Of a stretch of DNA of 64,000 nt, positions 1-12,490 are shown one piece after another. Position 1 is the first letter of the stretch, and every line of letters begins with the position of its first letter. The position numbers and the translations under genes are program-made. The notes under the pieces were generated by a model, which was not told the origin of the DNA, did no database searches, and saw nothing but the letters and a program-made list of their open reading frames with translations. This DNA comes from Pachyseris speciosa (lineage: Eukaryota; Cnidaria; Anthozoa; Scleractinia; Pachyseridae), in NCBI GenBank assembly GCA_016490735.1, contig JAEMWC010000371.1, forward strand, positions 692,001 through 756,000, given 5' to 3'.

Positions 1-167
1 GGTAGCAAATTTACTTGGGATTTGCAAGAAAAGCTTAAGGTCATGGGGTGAAGATCTCCTAGTTCAAGAACATCATAATATGGAAAGAAGTTTGCCAGCT
101 TTTTTTTTTTTCTTGACTCTGAACTTTCCTTGGCCATCCCAATTTGCCACCTTGGAACCATCAGTCC
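1..167 (-). pseudogene. IP6K candidate exon 4 with apparent frameshift at an A12 run
   Basis: The acceptor after a T-rich tract is at 168-169. The phase carried from exon 3 gives an open reading ([20 protein letters not shown]) up to a run of 12 A (coding strand; T12 at 100-111). After the run that frame hits TGA within about ten codons, while another frame stays open to the window edge ([19 protein letters not shown]). One A fewer would join the two. The simplest explanations are a homopolymer miscount in the assembly or a true indel. I did not recognise the peptide as a conserved IP6K block, so the exon itself is tentative. Confidence 0.4.
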
Positions 168-3100
168 CTTTTAAAAAAAGTCAATAAAAGTATGCTTCTA
201 ACATACCTGTTGAATGTTCTGGCATATCACCTGCTTCAAATAAGCCATCCACTCTAGAGCTTACTAATTCTAATTTTCCACTGCGAAGACGGACCCTGAC
301 AGAGGAAGGACATTGGACATGTACCATTTAAGTTGTGCTACAACTTTCAATGTTATAAGACTATTTAAAAGATTGTCGAATATATAACATAGTAGGCATG
401 AAATAAATACTACAAAAAATGTCTAAAAGAGCGAAGTCTGGAGAGCGAAGATCTGCGGAACAAGCGAGAAGGGTGCCTGTGATCCTCACCTATCACCCAA
501 ATAACAAGGAAGTCAAGAAGATTCTGTTTAGAAACTTTGGTATCCTGACCGACAATCCTCATACAAAGGATATTTTCACAACCATGCTCATGTGCATTTA
601 TCGTACCAAAACAGAGGCTTCCCCGTTGCCGATGAAGGGGTTATCCCTGAAACATCTGACTGTTAAAAATACAGTTTCTGAACACTCATGCAAAACAACA
701 TCAAAACTTTCATTTAGCATGAAATAAATTCTGCTTTTATGTGCTGACATAACTGCAGAAAGTAGTCGATTAACTATTTTCAACTTTTGACACTGAATTT
801 GATAATGGTAAAGCTGTTGTAGGTAATCTCTATGACAGGAAATACAGACCTTATAAACAAAAACATCATGTGAAAATATAGATTCGCATTATTTTTAACT
901 CTTAGATGTTATTTCCAATGGTTCGGTTTGAATGGTGTGGGTAAATTAACCTGTTTACCCACATTCTGGGCAGCTGAAAGTTTCACTTTTTCTTTTGGCT
1001 CTTCTGACTTGACAAACAAGCACACTTGACAAGCACATGCATGCTTACTTTCTCAACAAAACATTGAATTTGGTCCTTTCGTGTGTTGTTGTTTTGAAGA
1101 GGACGGCATAGAAAATCATAGACTTAAGTATAAAATGCACATGCAGAGTGATTGCTTTTGCTTATTAAACCTACTGTTTTGTGGTGTTTCCATCATTATC
1201 ATAATAATAATAATAACAATAATAATAATGATGATAATAATAATAATAATAATAATAATAATCACTTTATTACAGTCTCAAATCTTCCTTGCCAAGCACA
1301 GCTGCTCTACTAATTGAGAAGACAATAGTGTCATTGTAGGATATTTCGCCAAAATTGTACGATATATAGTTAATTTTGTTGCAAAAAAAAATTAATAAAA
1401 TAAAAAATAAGACATGTTAATAATAACAAGAAACTATACAATGTAGATATTAAGTGGTGTATCCGATCATTTCTCCCAAACTAACATACACAGATAAGAC
1501 TATATACTTATTACTGCTAAAACCTTCTCAGGGAACGCATGGCATAATATTTTCATTGCGATTTTGTAATATGACCAGCCATCACTTAAACTACAGCACC
1601 TGTGTGGTCCTTTCTCTACTGATTCCACTCTTCCAATGCGTCTGGATCTCCGCTGAGGTGAACCACCAACTTCTTCACCACTACTGCCATCACTTTCTGA
1701 ACTAGAGGTACAGTATTTAGGTGAGCCTTCTTTATTGTGACACTCTAAGGCTAACTTGTCTGGATGAGCAGTTAGGTGAATGTAGCCATCTTCATCTTCT
1801 CGGACACTAACGTACACCACACCTGCATGAAGAAGATTACAGACTCAAATGCTATTAATGATGTGAAATGAAAAACAAATAAGATAAGGTAAAGGTGAAG
1901 ATGCTGTGGTAAATGTAGAGTTCCTTCATGAAATAAAGACCAGATGTCTGTTAGCTTGTTGCTGCTCATATTGAAGTTCTGCACCTAGAGGATTTTAGGA
2001 GCACTGCTGTTCCCCAACTACAGCAAGAATAGAAAATACAATTCTTCCAAAGAAACTTAGATTTGTACTGTCCATAGCTATTGACTATAGACCTGCAGTG
2101 AGCTACCACAAAAGATTGTTTGTAAAGGTTAACATCTGCTCATCAGTCCCCAGATAACTATCATTCAAAATACAGATTTTTGATTGTTTACATGTTGTGG
2201 CTTATCCTGGGATGTCTAAAAATTGCCTGGGATGAAGTCTTTGCTGAAAGACAAGTCATCTACAAAGTATTTGTCCATGATGAAAGACACTGCATTTTAT
2301 ACATTGCTCCATTTCACCTTTTCAAGCATGTGATCAAACTATTCTTGGATAACAACTGCAAGCAAGACAGACTGGATTCCAGTGACCCAGACCTTGGCCC
2401 TGGTTACAAAATGCAATGAGGCATATGAAAACAGGAAATCATATGACTCATTTGAAACAAAAAAAACAAAACAAAACATGGTTATTTGCATACTGAAAAG
2501 AAATTCAATTTCACACAGTCAAGCACACTTGTAGGATTTTGTTGGATAATGCAAAAGAGATTCTTCTACTTTTGGCACAGTACAAGCAAAATATTATTGC
2601 AAATTAAATTTTCAAAATTCTTAAATATTTTAATCCCTGCCATCCGGACTAACCAGACTAACCACAAAAATTATGTTGATATCTCACCATTGGAAGAGAG
2701 AATCTATTTTTGAATTAATAACTCTGTAGCAAAAATGATAATTAAGAGGGGCAATCCACCAAACATCTTCTGGTTTTATATCCATTTCAAAACGAAAAAT
2801 GTTCCTTTTCCCATAATCGTTAGAAAAGAGAAAAGGCTGAAATGTGGCGCGCAACCATGCCTTAAATTTTGGGATTCACATTTTCCAGAAAAATATCAGC
2901 TGCATGATCGCCAATTTCATTATATTCGGTACGACTCTGAAATATAAACGAGTAAATTTTGTAATCGACACTGCGCTCAATCTAACATATAAAGAAAGAA
3001 CTGCTCAATATCGCTATGCAAAAACTCTCAAAAGGTTCTAACTTATAAATTCCGCCCTGCATGAGTTTTGGTTGATTGATGTTTCAAGTATGCAGACTCC

Positions 3101-3839
3101 GATGTGATGCACGCAATCGTTAATGACTTCTCCGTAGTCAACTTACGACTAACAAGGACAAAAAAATTCTTGTTAGCTACCTCGAACAAACGCGATATTT
3201 TATGTACAATAGGGACTTTGAATATTGAATTAAGCTTATGTAACTAGTACACCAAGTTCAACGGGCAATATGCAACGTTCGCATCGATCAACAAAATGAA
3301 AACAAGATAAGTTCGACCAAAACAAGCACTCACAAGGAAATCTAGGCTTAGCAGTCAACTATTTCGCTCTTTGAGCTCCTACGTACCATTCCAAGTCCAC
3401 ACACTCGACAGCAAACTGAAAACGTATGTTTCCAGTAAGCCAACAATTAAGATTCAAGTGGCGATGATGAATTCATCCGAGACAATTTTATTTTACCAAG
3501 TAAGAAGAAATGGCACGAGAGAAACTATCAACGTTGCGCGTCCAGAGATTCTAGTGTTTTGCAGGAATTATGTAGCAATACAAGATTAGCTTACTTCTAT
3601 TCTTAAGCTTCGATAGAGATTGACTGAAAAAATAAGAGCTACTCACCTCTGAATTCGGGGGTGAACGTTCGCATTTCTGCCGGTTGCTCCTCATAAAACC
3701 GGTGTTCCCTTTGATTCAAGGGCTTGCAAACGGAAACATCGTCAAATTTCATCATCGACGAATGACCACCAACTTGATGGACAAACGGCTCTAAAGGTAC
3801 GAAATCCTGTTTCGTAACTCGGCCTGGCATAACCGCCAT
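1..3839 (-). CDS. IP6K: Inositol hexakisphosphate kinase (IP6K), 5' part, runs off the left edge
   Basis: IP6K phosphorylates inositol hexakisphosphate to 5-IP7 with ATP. CDS exons read leftwards on the minus strand: 3839-3647, 1822-1600, 295-207 and 167 to beyond 1. Exon 1 (ATG at 3839) encodes [14 protein letters not shown], then [14 protein letters not shown] and FTPEFRG; spliced to exon 2 ([17 protein letters not shown]) this matches the N-terminal block of animal IP6Ks almost residue for residue. Exon 2 then becomes Ser/Glu/Arg-rich, like the variable linker of the family. Donors and acceptors are GT-AG, and phases agree across exons 1-4 (1, 2, 1). Exons 3 and 4 were assigned from phase and open frame, not from homology, and are less certain. 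The catalytic PxxxDxKxG and C-terminal lobe are not in the window. Exon 4 has an apparent frameshift (separate entry). The gene is divergent from the DIPP-like hydrolase at 8191. Confidence 0.9.
1197..1263. repeat. (AAT)n microsatellite
   Basis: About 67 bp of ATA/AAT trinucleotides with two or three interruptions, in IP6K intron 2. Confidence 0.9.
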
Positions 3840-5972
3840 GAAACAGTCTTCCTTGTAAAAAAGACAAAATTATTACACACAAAACCACTTCACACAACAG
3901 TGTTGTTTCTTTATGACACGAAAAAACCCTTTAACTTCCACTACAAGATGAAAAGAAATGAAAAAGCCGACAATTTCCTACTTAGTTGTCACGGGATTTC
4001 AAACAACAATAACTACGTCGAAACAAAATAATTTTTTGTGCGGTCCTCCCTTCTCGACCTTGACGTCACCGAATAATAACCACGTGAGCCAAATGTCTTT
4101 AATTGATTGGCTGACGCAGCCGAAGGCTTCCACGCACGTTCCACGCTCGCGGCATCGCCTTTCAGCGGCTCGTTTCCAGGCCGAAAAGAATGAGTGAAAA
4201 ATTTTCTATTGCAAGCAATATAAATGTACTCAATTTACAAAAATGGCAATTTACAAAGATGACCTCATTTAACGAACAAACAGCGTATTTTTGGACTATT
4301 ATCACGTTAGACAGGGAGTCCTGCATCCCTGCATGCTGCATGGGGACGCACTAGCTTGTTGAAGACAACAAAGCAACAAATACTGAGACCAAATCTGGTT
4401 GGAATAAATTTGGCCACCGAAGTGATATGTTTTATTACAAACAACAGACCAGACTGAGATAAACAATTAAGTCTTCAGCAAAGGTGGGGCGGAAAAACCG
4501 CCATCACCTGAGAGTTGTACATACAGTTATGTATTGATAAAGAAAATAGTCCACAGGGTTGAGGCCCAGTTAGGGGGGGTCTTTATGTCCCCCGTCTGAA
4601 TTTAAAATCTTTACATGTCGCTATTTCGGAAGGGCCGCATGTCGCTGTCGGAATTTCATGCAGTGACACTGATGTGGCAATTTTGGAAAGTTCGGAACGT
4701 TTCTGAGGTCGTTTCTCCAACAGAAAATGCGCTGTCGTAATTCAGGGGTCGTAAGTCAGTGTGTTTCCACACAGAAGACTGACAGAACGATTAACTTTTT
4801 GAAAATACAAACTCATTCTCAACATTCTCCTCTGCCCGAATGCTATCAAGTCGCTGTCTTATTTAAAATCGCCAATGTCGCTGTCCATTTTGTTTTTATT
4901 TTTGTCGCTGTCGCCATTTCACAAGAGTGGTCTTGTCGTTCGTAGTAATTTCATTTCCTTCATATCGCCGTTTCAGAGCAGTGTCCCCTGTCGGAATTTA
5001 CCCTAACAGAACCTCAGGGTTGGAGGTAGGGGAGGCGGTGAAAAATAATTGAGACTTGTCTTCAATCCAGTACTGATATGCACGGTGTGTTGGTGGACGA
5101 TCAAAAAGGGGGAGCAAATAGCGAGTCTTATAGGCGGAACGTCCCGCTTCTTGATTGGTTGAAATCTATCAAGAATGTTAGGGATTCTTGTGGGCTATCT
5201 CTCTCCTCCGTAGAGGCTCCCTCGGGGAGGGCCATGGGGAGGCGGGGAGGGGAGGGGAGGGGAGACGCAGGGACGACACGTGCACGCGCTTTCATTTTCC
5301 TCTCCCCAGCCTCCCAACGACACAAACAGAGAACACTATGGAGGAGAGAGGTGGACTATTATCTAAAGAAATGACTTCACATAAAATGACATTATGTCCT
5401 GACCTGTCCGGTTTTTGCGCTTGTAGCGTTGAGTGATACAGAGTGAAGCGAAGTTGTCCAAGTACAGTTGAGGCGGGGGAAGGGAATTTGCGTTCTCTTG
5501 TATAGGAGCTTTCGAGACTGGGCCACTAGCTTTCCACGCGGGTTCACTTGCACGAAGCAATATCTGCATTTACTTTATGCCTTATATTTTAAGAAATAAC
5601 CTAAGAAGTAGTGGTCAATACAGGTGGAACACAGTGCAGTGGAATTTAATTAAAGTTATTGAGAAACCAAACTGTTTAACCAACTGTTGTTAGTGTTGTA
5701 GTAGATTCATGAAAACTGGAACACTGCAGTAGGATTTAAACAATTTGTGGTAAAAGTAAATGAAACGTTTGTAACACTAGCGTGACCCTAATAGCGGCGG
5801 TTCACTCGCAAGAATCAAGACCGGCTAAATCATTCTTGGTGCAGTAGGTGAAATTATTGTTAGTTTCTTTTTCATCGTTATTGTTACCTTGAGAATCAAA
5901 GATGGATAAAAATCAAAAGAAGTAGTAAAATGTTAGAAGTATAGAAACTAAATAGTTCGCTACACTATCGCG

Positions 5973-6046
5973 ATTGTCAGTATCGATGTTTCATTGTCAG
6001 TATCGATATTTCATTGTCAGTATCGATGTTTCATTGTCAGTATCGA
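5973..6046. repeat. 20-bp minisatellite, about 3.7 copies
   Basis: Unit ATTGTCAGTATCGATGTTTC, with copies starting at 5973, 5993, 6013 and 6033 (last one partial). Each copy carries the palindrome ATCGAT. Further TATCG/ATCGAT words continue to about 6090. Confidence 0.9.
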
Positions 6047-6610
6047 CCCATCGCTATCGCAGCGTTAATATCGCGATTAATCGATATTTCGATTTATTGT
6101 TACTACAAATAAGTGGCTTACCAGTCGTTCCTCAAAATGCCGATCAATATATACTGACTTTACTGTACATCCCAAGTTTCCTCTCCACGCGCGTTTATTT
6201 TCGTTGATGAGGCGACTCTACAGTCTGTACATGTGCACTGTGTCACGAAAACACCGCGCGCGTGTTTATCCCGTGTCTGCCACGTAAGCATCATGAATAA
6301 CGTCACTCAAGACTCGATATCCGGTGATCGTGAGTCGTTCGTTCAACTTTCAGGTTCTTGTTCAAACTATGTTATTTGGTATTTAAAGGGTACATGAGTT
6401 AAGAAAGGATTTTATCTTTAGTACGTCACACGTCTGAATCGTTGTTACCGAAACCGGAGGTTCAGCATCGGCCATTTAGGTTTGAAGTACAACAGGAGCC
6501 CATGAGTACAACCAAATCATAAAGGCAAATAGCAACAAACTTGGGGTGTTGGGTGGGTGACTTTAACCAAAAGAACCAATCTCGACCCCAGAGTTTCTCT
6601 TGTTATAGTT

Positions 6611-6820
6611 CACCATCACCATCACCATCACCGTCATCATCACCATCACCATCACCATCACCATCACCACCACCACCACCGTCACCACCATCACCTTCAC
6701 CATCACCGTCACCACCACCACCACCACCACCGTCACCGCCACCACCACCACCGCCACCGCCACCGCCACCGCCATCACCATCACCACCACAATCACCATC
6801 ACCATCACCATCACCATCAC
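6611..6820. repeat. CAC/CAT/GCC trinucleotide microsatellite
   Basis: About 210 bp of CACCAT, CACCAC and CACCGC repeats. It generates artificial His-, Pro/Ser- and Val/Met-rich ORFs in several frames, none bounded by splice signals, so I treat it as non-coding. Confidence 0.9.
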
Positions 6821-8190
6821 TGTGAAATGTGTGGACAAAAAATATTCAGCAGAGCGAAACTCTTTGCAAATACGTTATTTGAAACAGAGACAGTACAAAA
6901 AGAAAGAGAGTAAGGTTTTTCGGCGGTCATTTTCACGTCACGCAAGTAAAAACTAAAATCGAGTGTCGCTATTTTTAGTGAGCTTTGTGGCTGAACTAGC
7001 CCGAGTAACTAATCAGTTTGAGGCGAATTTCCGCAACAAACAAAACCACAACGGCACAAGCCCTCACTAGCGAATAAAGACAGTAAATCACATGAAGGGC
7101 ATCGATAAAACTGAAGTCAATTGCCAAAAGCAGAGTACAGGTCAACAATGAAATCGATTGCACAAACATCGAGGGGCCTGAGTTACCTTGGTTACACCTC
7201 ATTTGCGCGAAAGGAGGGAGAGAACAGATTTTAAAGAGAGCTGATTTTAACCATTAGAGACGTCGTGTTCAATGTGAGAAGAATCAGTACGCTTCATGAT
7301 CATCACGCTACATCACGCTACAATACGCTACACACGCTACATCACGCTACATGGCAGGTAAGCATGGTAAGCTGCTCAAATTTCACGAGAGATCGGAACC
7401 AGATCATCCGTGGACAAGCACCTGCAAAACGAGACCGAGCACAGACGAGATCGTAGTTCCGCCAGGGCAAGAAAATGATCTCATAATAACAAATTTTAAG
7501 GGGAGGCCTCGCATACTAGGAGTGGTTTTCAGGAGGGTTCTCTATTAAAATAAAACGCAACTAAAATAAAAATTAAAATCCTAAAAAGAAATAAAAATAT
7601 GTACAGCTAACCTTCTTGTGATCCTGTTGGCCTTCCAGTGTGGTCTTGGTTCATATCAAGAGAGTTTGCAGGGATTTTTGAAGGGTTAATTGTTCGTATA
7701 TTTTGCCTAGCTCACTCTATTTAGGCATAAACGTCTGTTAATATTTCTTACGTCATAAGTGTGACGAGGATTAAGTCCCTCCTTGGGGCAGGTTTTCCCC
7801 GGTGCTGGAGATCACGCCACTTTCAAATCATGAATTGATCGTGGGTTCTTGAGTTACTGTGAAAATATTGGGTTGTTTTCTTTGTACGTTTGTAGTGATA
7901 AAACGAAAATTGGGATGCTCACGAGTTTTCCTATGTAATATAAAGTGTTATTTTCATCATCAGTGCGTTGTTACGTAGTTATTTCTGAACCGGAAATTAT
8001 CCAGTTCGTTTCTGGGAATGCATGTACGTTCTGTTCTCGTCTGTCCCACAATGCCTTGGTGTTTACTCTACATAACCGATCGTTCACAGCATATTCTGGG
8101 CAGTCTTGTCATGGCGACAGGTCTGCTGGTTCGTTTACTGGGAAGTATGAAGTAAATTTTCTCCGTTGTTATCAATTTGTACCCAAGAGA

Positions 8191-11010
8191 ATGATAAAGA
8201 ACCGTGCCAACAGTGTCAGAACGAAAGATAAAGATGGCTACACGAGACGGGCGGGCTGTATTTGCTTCAAAACAGACCAGGAGAAAGAGGTTTTGGCACA
8301 TTTGTCCTAAGCACATGGGTGCCGACATGACAACACGTTGCAAAAATATGGCCGCGGATCGACTGATAAGACTGTGTTTGTTCATTGTAGGTGCTGCTAG
8401 TTTCGAGCTGTCGACATCCTGGCCGATGGGTTGTACCTTCTGGGGGAGTCGAACCTGGCGAAGACTCGAAAGAGGCCGCAATTCGGGAAGTTGTGGAAGA
8501 GGTTAGTAACAGACCGACTGGATGGTTTGTTCTTTGAGACAAAAACACGATGAATGCTTTTACAACTCTTGAATCCTTTACTTTGTTTGTTTTGCAACCT
8601 TCCTGCAGTCATTTTTATTTATCTGTATTTCTAGGCTGGCGTTCGGGGCACGCTTGGACGTTTCCTCGGCGAATTTCAGGTGTGAAATTGCTTACGCTAA
8701 GCGAAAGCTTAACGTACTGTATGTAGAAGTGACGCTGTTGTGTTTAGAAGTTCACAGAAAAGGTGGAATTTAACCTTTGTTTTTCACCTTTTTCTCTTTA
8801 GAATGACGTTAACCAAACTCGGACCAATGTTTATGTCCTTATTGTGACAGAGGAACTCGAGACTTGGCAAGAAGGTTTGTTCTTGTTCACAAAATATTAT
8901 GATATTGAGTCGAAAAGTATTTTATGTACATTTCTGTACATTGAGGCAGATTGCTGTTGTTGCTTCAGCTTGAACGAGTTGATGGAATAAAGTAGCACTA
9001 CTGCTGAACACACACTAGCAACCGAGGTGTGCCAGCGAACCCCATCTGTCAAGTGCCTCTGATCGGCTTGTAACTTTTGTTAGGTCTAGAAGCTCATGTT
9101 ACGAAGTCTTTGAAGGTTAGAGTACAAAGTTTAAAAGCTCAGTTATTTCGAAACAGTGGATGCGGATTTGCAGCATAATAGATACTGACGAATGTTTAAA
9201 TAAACAACTGGGCAAGTTGACCTCTATGATCCCATGATGTGAAATCTTTACGATCAATTTTATCAATTTTTTGCTCCGGGATTTTATTGAAAAACTCCAT
9301 CCTTGATTTCAAATGGTGGATAAATGAAATAGTTCATTGATTGAGCTGAGACTTAAAGAGATTGGACTTACTGAGATTGGAAATTAGATTGTTGTGGAAC
9401 TCGATTTTGAGGAAGAAGTCATCTATTATTTACGAGTTGAAGACCCCTTATTAAGATAGTGTTGTGATGGCATTGCTGGTGCAGTTCTTCGGCAATTACA
9501 GAGGCAGAAAGAACCTTGCAAATATCAGTGAAATTCACACCTTACAAGTCTTTCCAATGGTTGACTTTATATTTAATTTTATGCCCTGTTGCCGTTTTTC
9601 ATATTTAAGAACAGTTTTCTATTTTAATTATTTATACAGCTTCAAACAGTTCCTGTCTGTTATCTGAATCTCTCGAAGAATTCTAATATTTTAATTGTGT
9701 TGCAAATGAAGAACAAAAATAGATAATTGTCATTTTCTAAGTTTAAGACTTCCTCAAGCCATTTACATATTTTAAATAGTTCCAATTATAGAAATCCTAA
9801 TGTATAAAAAGTTGTTTTTATGGCAGTGAATGTAAGGAGATAAATCAGTAGACAGCAAGATCACATCTTTGCATCTTTGTTTTTGAAGAAAATCTTTGGT
9901 TTGGTTTAGAGACTAAGAGTAATTGTTCTTGAAACTGACTTTCTCAAAACATTGTTTGTTTCCCAAAGTCTGGAGTTTTCCAAATTTTATATTTTTGAAG
10001 CAAGATTGTAATTTTCACACTTTTTAGCTCATTCTTGTCCAGCAGTTTGTACGTCTTTTTTTCCCAAGGGTTGGAGGTCAAGCTGATTTCATTATTCTAT
10101 ATAAGGGGTTACCACGGAGATTTTGCTGGTCCAAAAGACCGAAGACTCTGTCTTTCTTGTCGTGTTCGTCACGCTAGCTGTCGCTTGGTTTCAAGCATTC
10201 ACTGCAGCTAACAATTCTGTACCTAGGTATTTGAATTATAAGTGTCTTTTTCGAGCCATTTTCCAGCTCAGAAACCCCCTGCCTGGCATCCTAAAGCTGG
10301 GTTGGTGGGTACAGGCCATCCTCTGAAAGAAAATAGAGGTGAGAAGCAATTTTACAGTGATTGGGCTGCCGAAAGTAGTTGAGCGAGTCATGGCGATTGA
10401 CAGATTGAGGTTGTGTCTCTCGCCGTTCTGTAAATGGTTTCCGGGACCTGGCATGGCAATTTTTGGGCAAGTTTTAACTTGTAAATAATACAATCAGTGC
10501 AATATCAAAACAAAGTTGTGTATGTTTGGTGTTGTCCTAGATCGTTTTTTGGTTTTGTAACAGAATAAACGGTCACATTCAAGGAAAATCAGGAGTTTTG
10601 GTCAGTTTACAGGGTGATAAAGTCTAAGTGACTTAGTATTTGGCAATAATAATGGCTCATTTCAAACATGCCAAGGGATTTGGGAAAGTTGCAGGTTTGC
10701 TAATTTACTGTGTACAGTTTATTACAGTTTTTGGCAGCAATTTATAGTTAACACCAGAAGTTAGAAAAATTCTTTGTCTTGGTTGGGTGCTTAATTAAAA
10801 AAGTATTGATTGTCACTGGTGTGTCTTTACCACAACTCTGTCTTTAATGATAATCCTCAACAATAACTAGCTGAAACTTTTTTCCCCTCAGATGTGGGCC
10901 GCATAAGATCATGGTTTTCAATAGACAAAGCAAAGGACCTTTTGTCAGCAAAGCCTTACCAGCAACAATACTTAGCCAAAGCCTGCAGTGGAAGGCAAGG
11001 CAGCAGGTGA
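8191..11010 (+). CDS. NUDT3: Diphosphoinositol polyphosphate phosphohydrolase, Nudix family (NUDT3/DIPP-like)
   Basis: Hydrolyses diphosphoinositol polyphosphates (IP7, IP8) and, in known relatives, diadenosine polyphosphates. Five CDS exons: 8191-8289, 8391-8501, 8635-8679, 8802-8874 and 10892-11010 (TGA 11008-11010); all junctions are GT-AG and phase-consistent (0,0,0,1). The product is 148 aa. Exon 1 reads KDKDGYTRRAGCICF, like the DGDGYKKRAACLCF start of animal DIPPs. Exon 2 gives RHPGRWVVPSGGVEPGE and begins a perfect Nudix box G-x5-E-x7-R-E-U-x-E-E-x-G-U, completed by AGV in exon 3, so an intron splits the box. Exon 3 has GTLGRFLGEF; exon 4 has TRTNVYVLIVTEEL; exon 5 has the RSWFSIDKAKDLL block. 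The C-terminus is about 25 residues shorter than human NUDT3. The sequence at the stop (AGCAG|GTGACA) could also be a weak donor, so a further exon is possible. NUDT3 versus NUDT4 cannot be decided. Confidence 0.93.
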
Positions 11011-11653
11011 CACCTCTTGTTCAACTGGTTTGTTTCAAAAGTGTTAAATGTGAAATTGATAGATCTGTATATGTTATTTTGATAATTTATTATGAATGCA
11101 AAAGAGTTGTCACAGTACTTATATCAAAGATGCGCAACACATTAATTGAGCTGCAGTTTGATCAAGCAGTCAAAACTGTGAACAAAAATTTGTAAATATG
11201 GTCTTAAACCTCTTGTGTCAAAATGGAATTTTTCCTCACTGGTGGCGAAAGGTTTCTTTTAACACCAGTCAGGAGTTTTTTTGACATTAGGGAACTAGTT
11301 GGTTAGAAATAATGCAGAACAGAGGAGTTATTATTTACAGAAGATACTTAAAGTGGAATTTAACTGTAAAAAGCTTGAAAAGTGAAAGTGATTGTGCATT
11401 GGTACATGTGACATGTTTGTGTGACTGGAGTGATAAAAATTTAACAGATGATTGTGTTTTGAATAGCAAAAGTTAATATAATTTACGTAATTCTGTAGCG
11501 ATGAGTAAGCTAATCCCTGCCATTATTTAGTCCACCTTTTTAACCAATAGAGCTTTGTTGGCAGAAGAGGTCCTTAATGCATTTGACTGAGAATTACTGA
11601 GTGTGCTTTCTTTTTGCATGATCTTTTAATGTTCTTTTGGATGGTTTGAACTT

Positions 11654-12045
11654 GATTTTGTGAGTGAAATCCTTAAGTGTGACTATTTGTAAATGAAAAG
11701 CTACTGAGCAGAACTTTCCTTTTAATTGGTGCAGTTTATTATGCTGTACAAGGTGGTTCTAATTTTTGAATCTGTGGGTGAAATCCTTAAGTGTGACTAT
11801 TCAAATGTAAGCTAATGGACAGTACTTTCCCTTGGTGCTGTTTATTATGCTCTAACTTTTGAATCTGTGGGTGAAATCCTTAAGTGTGACTATTCAAATG
11901 TAAGCTAATGGACAGTACTTTCCCTTGGTGCTGTTTATTATGCTCTAACTTGTCAATCTGTGGGTGAAATCCTTAAGTGTGCCCATTTGAATAAAAGCTA
12001 CTGAGCAGAACTTTCCCACTGACAATAAGTACTGCTTACTATGCT
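11654..12045 (+). repeat. Tandem array, about 93-bp unit, four copies
   Basis: 'gtgggtgaaatccttaagtg' recurs at a strict 93-bp spacing (units starting 11768, 11861, 11954); a first, longer unit (about 114 bp, with 'tacaaggtggttct' inserted) starts at 11654. The second and third units are nearly identical. Diverged single units seem to occur at about 41200-41310 (reverse), 42390-42480, 47310-47440 and 55535-55600. I remember this as an abundant coral repeat; its class is unknown to me. Confidence 0.85.
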
Positions 12046-12490
12046 GTTGTCATAACTATTTTAGAGTGTATTAATTTATTGTCAATTGGTGTTCAGAGCA
12101 TTTCACTGAAATCTCTTCAACCCTAGTTTTCTGTGATGTTTGTTTGTTTGTCTATCCGAAAACCAGTTGGAATTTTAGCAGTTTTGAATTTGCATTTGTG
12201 ATTGAAAAGGTTTATACCAAATTGCACAGGAAAGAATGTGATATTCAGTTTTTAACGGTGTGCAGAGCAATGGTGCTTGATTGGTAAATAATGTCATGTC
12301 TCTGTTTTAAGATGGGAAGGAAAAATGTGGCAATGAGATGTTATTTGGTGAATTGTAGTACCAAAAAGTACATGTAGATTGTGAAGCAAAACCATAGGGT
12401 AAATTGGGCTAGTAACACCCCCAAACGAGCAAATCAAACTGTTTGTGAGTTTGTGTGCTAGTAGTGGTGAATTACAAGAAGCCCAATTTA

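Larger units (their letters stand above)
3840..8190. other. Divergent intergenic region between IP6K and the DIPP-like gene
   Basis: No exon-like ORF with splice signals was found. It holds 5' flanking/UTR sequence of both genes, the 20-bp minisatellite (5973-6046), the CAC/CAT microsatellite (6611-6820) and a short ACGCTACATC-type repeat (about 7301-7352). Any promoters for IP6K (leftwards) and the hydrolase (rightwards) would be expected here, but no TATA box or start site can be assigned from sequence alone. Confidence 0.6.

Noticed and set aside
6541..6913. Pro/Ser-rich and poly-His open frames
   Set aside because: They are translations of a CAC/CAT microsatellite in successive frames, without splice sites or flanking conserved sequence.
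7945..8190. Longer N-terminus for the DIPP-like protein by using the upstream part of the open frame
   Set aside because: Similarity to DIPPs begins just after the ATG at 8191; the upstream codons resemble 5' UTR.
11654..12045. CRISPR array
   Set aside because: The repeats are contiguous 93-bp units with no unique spacers, and the DNA is clearly animal.
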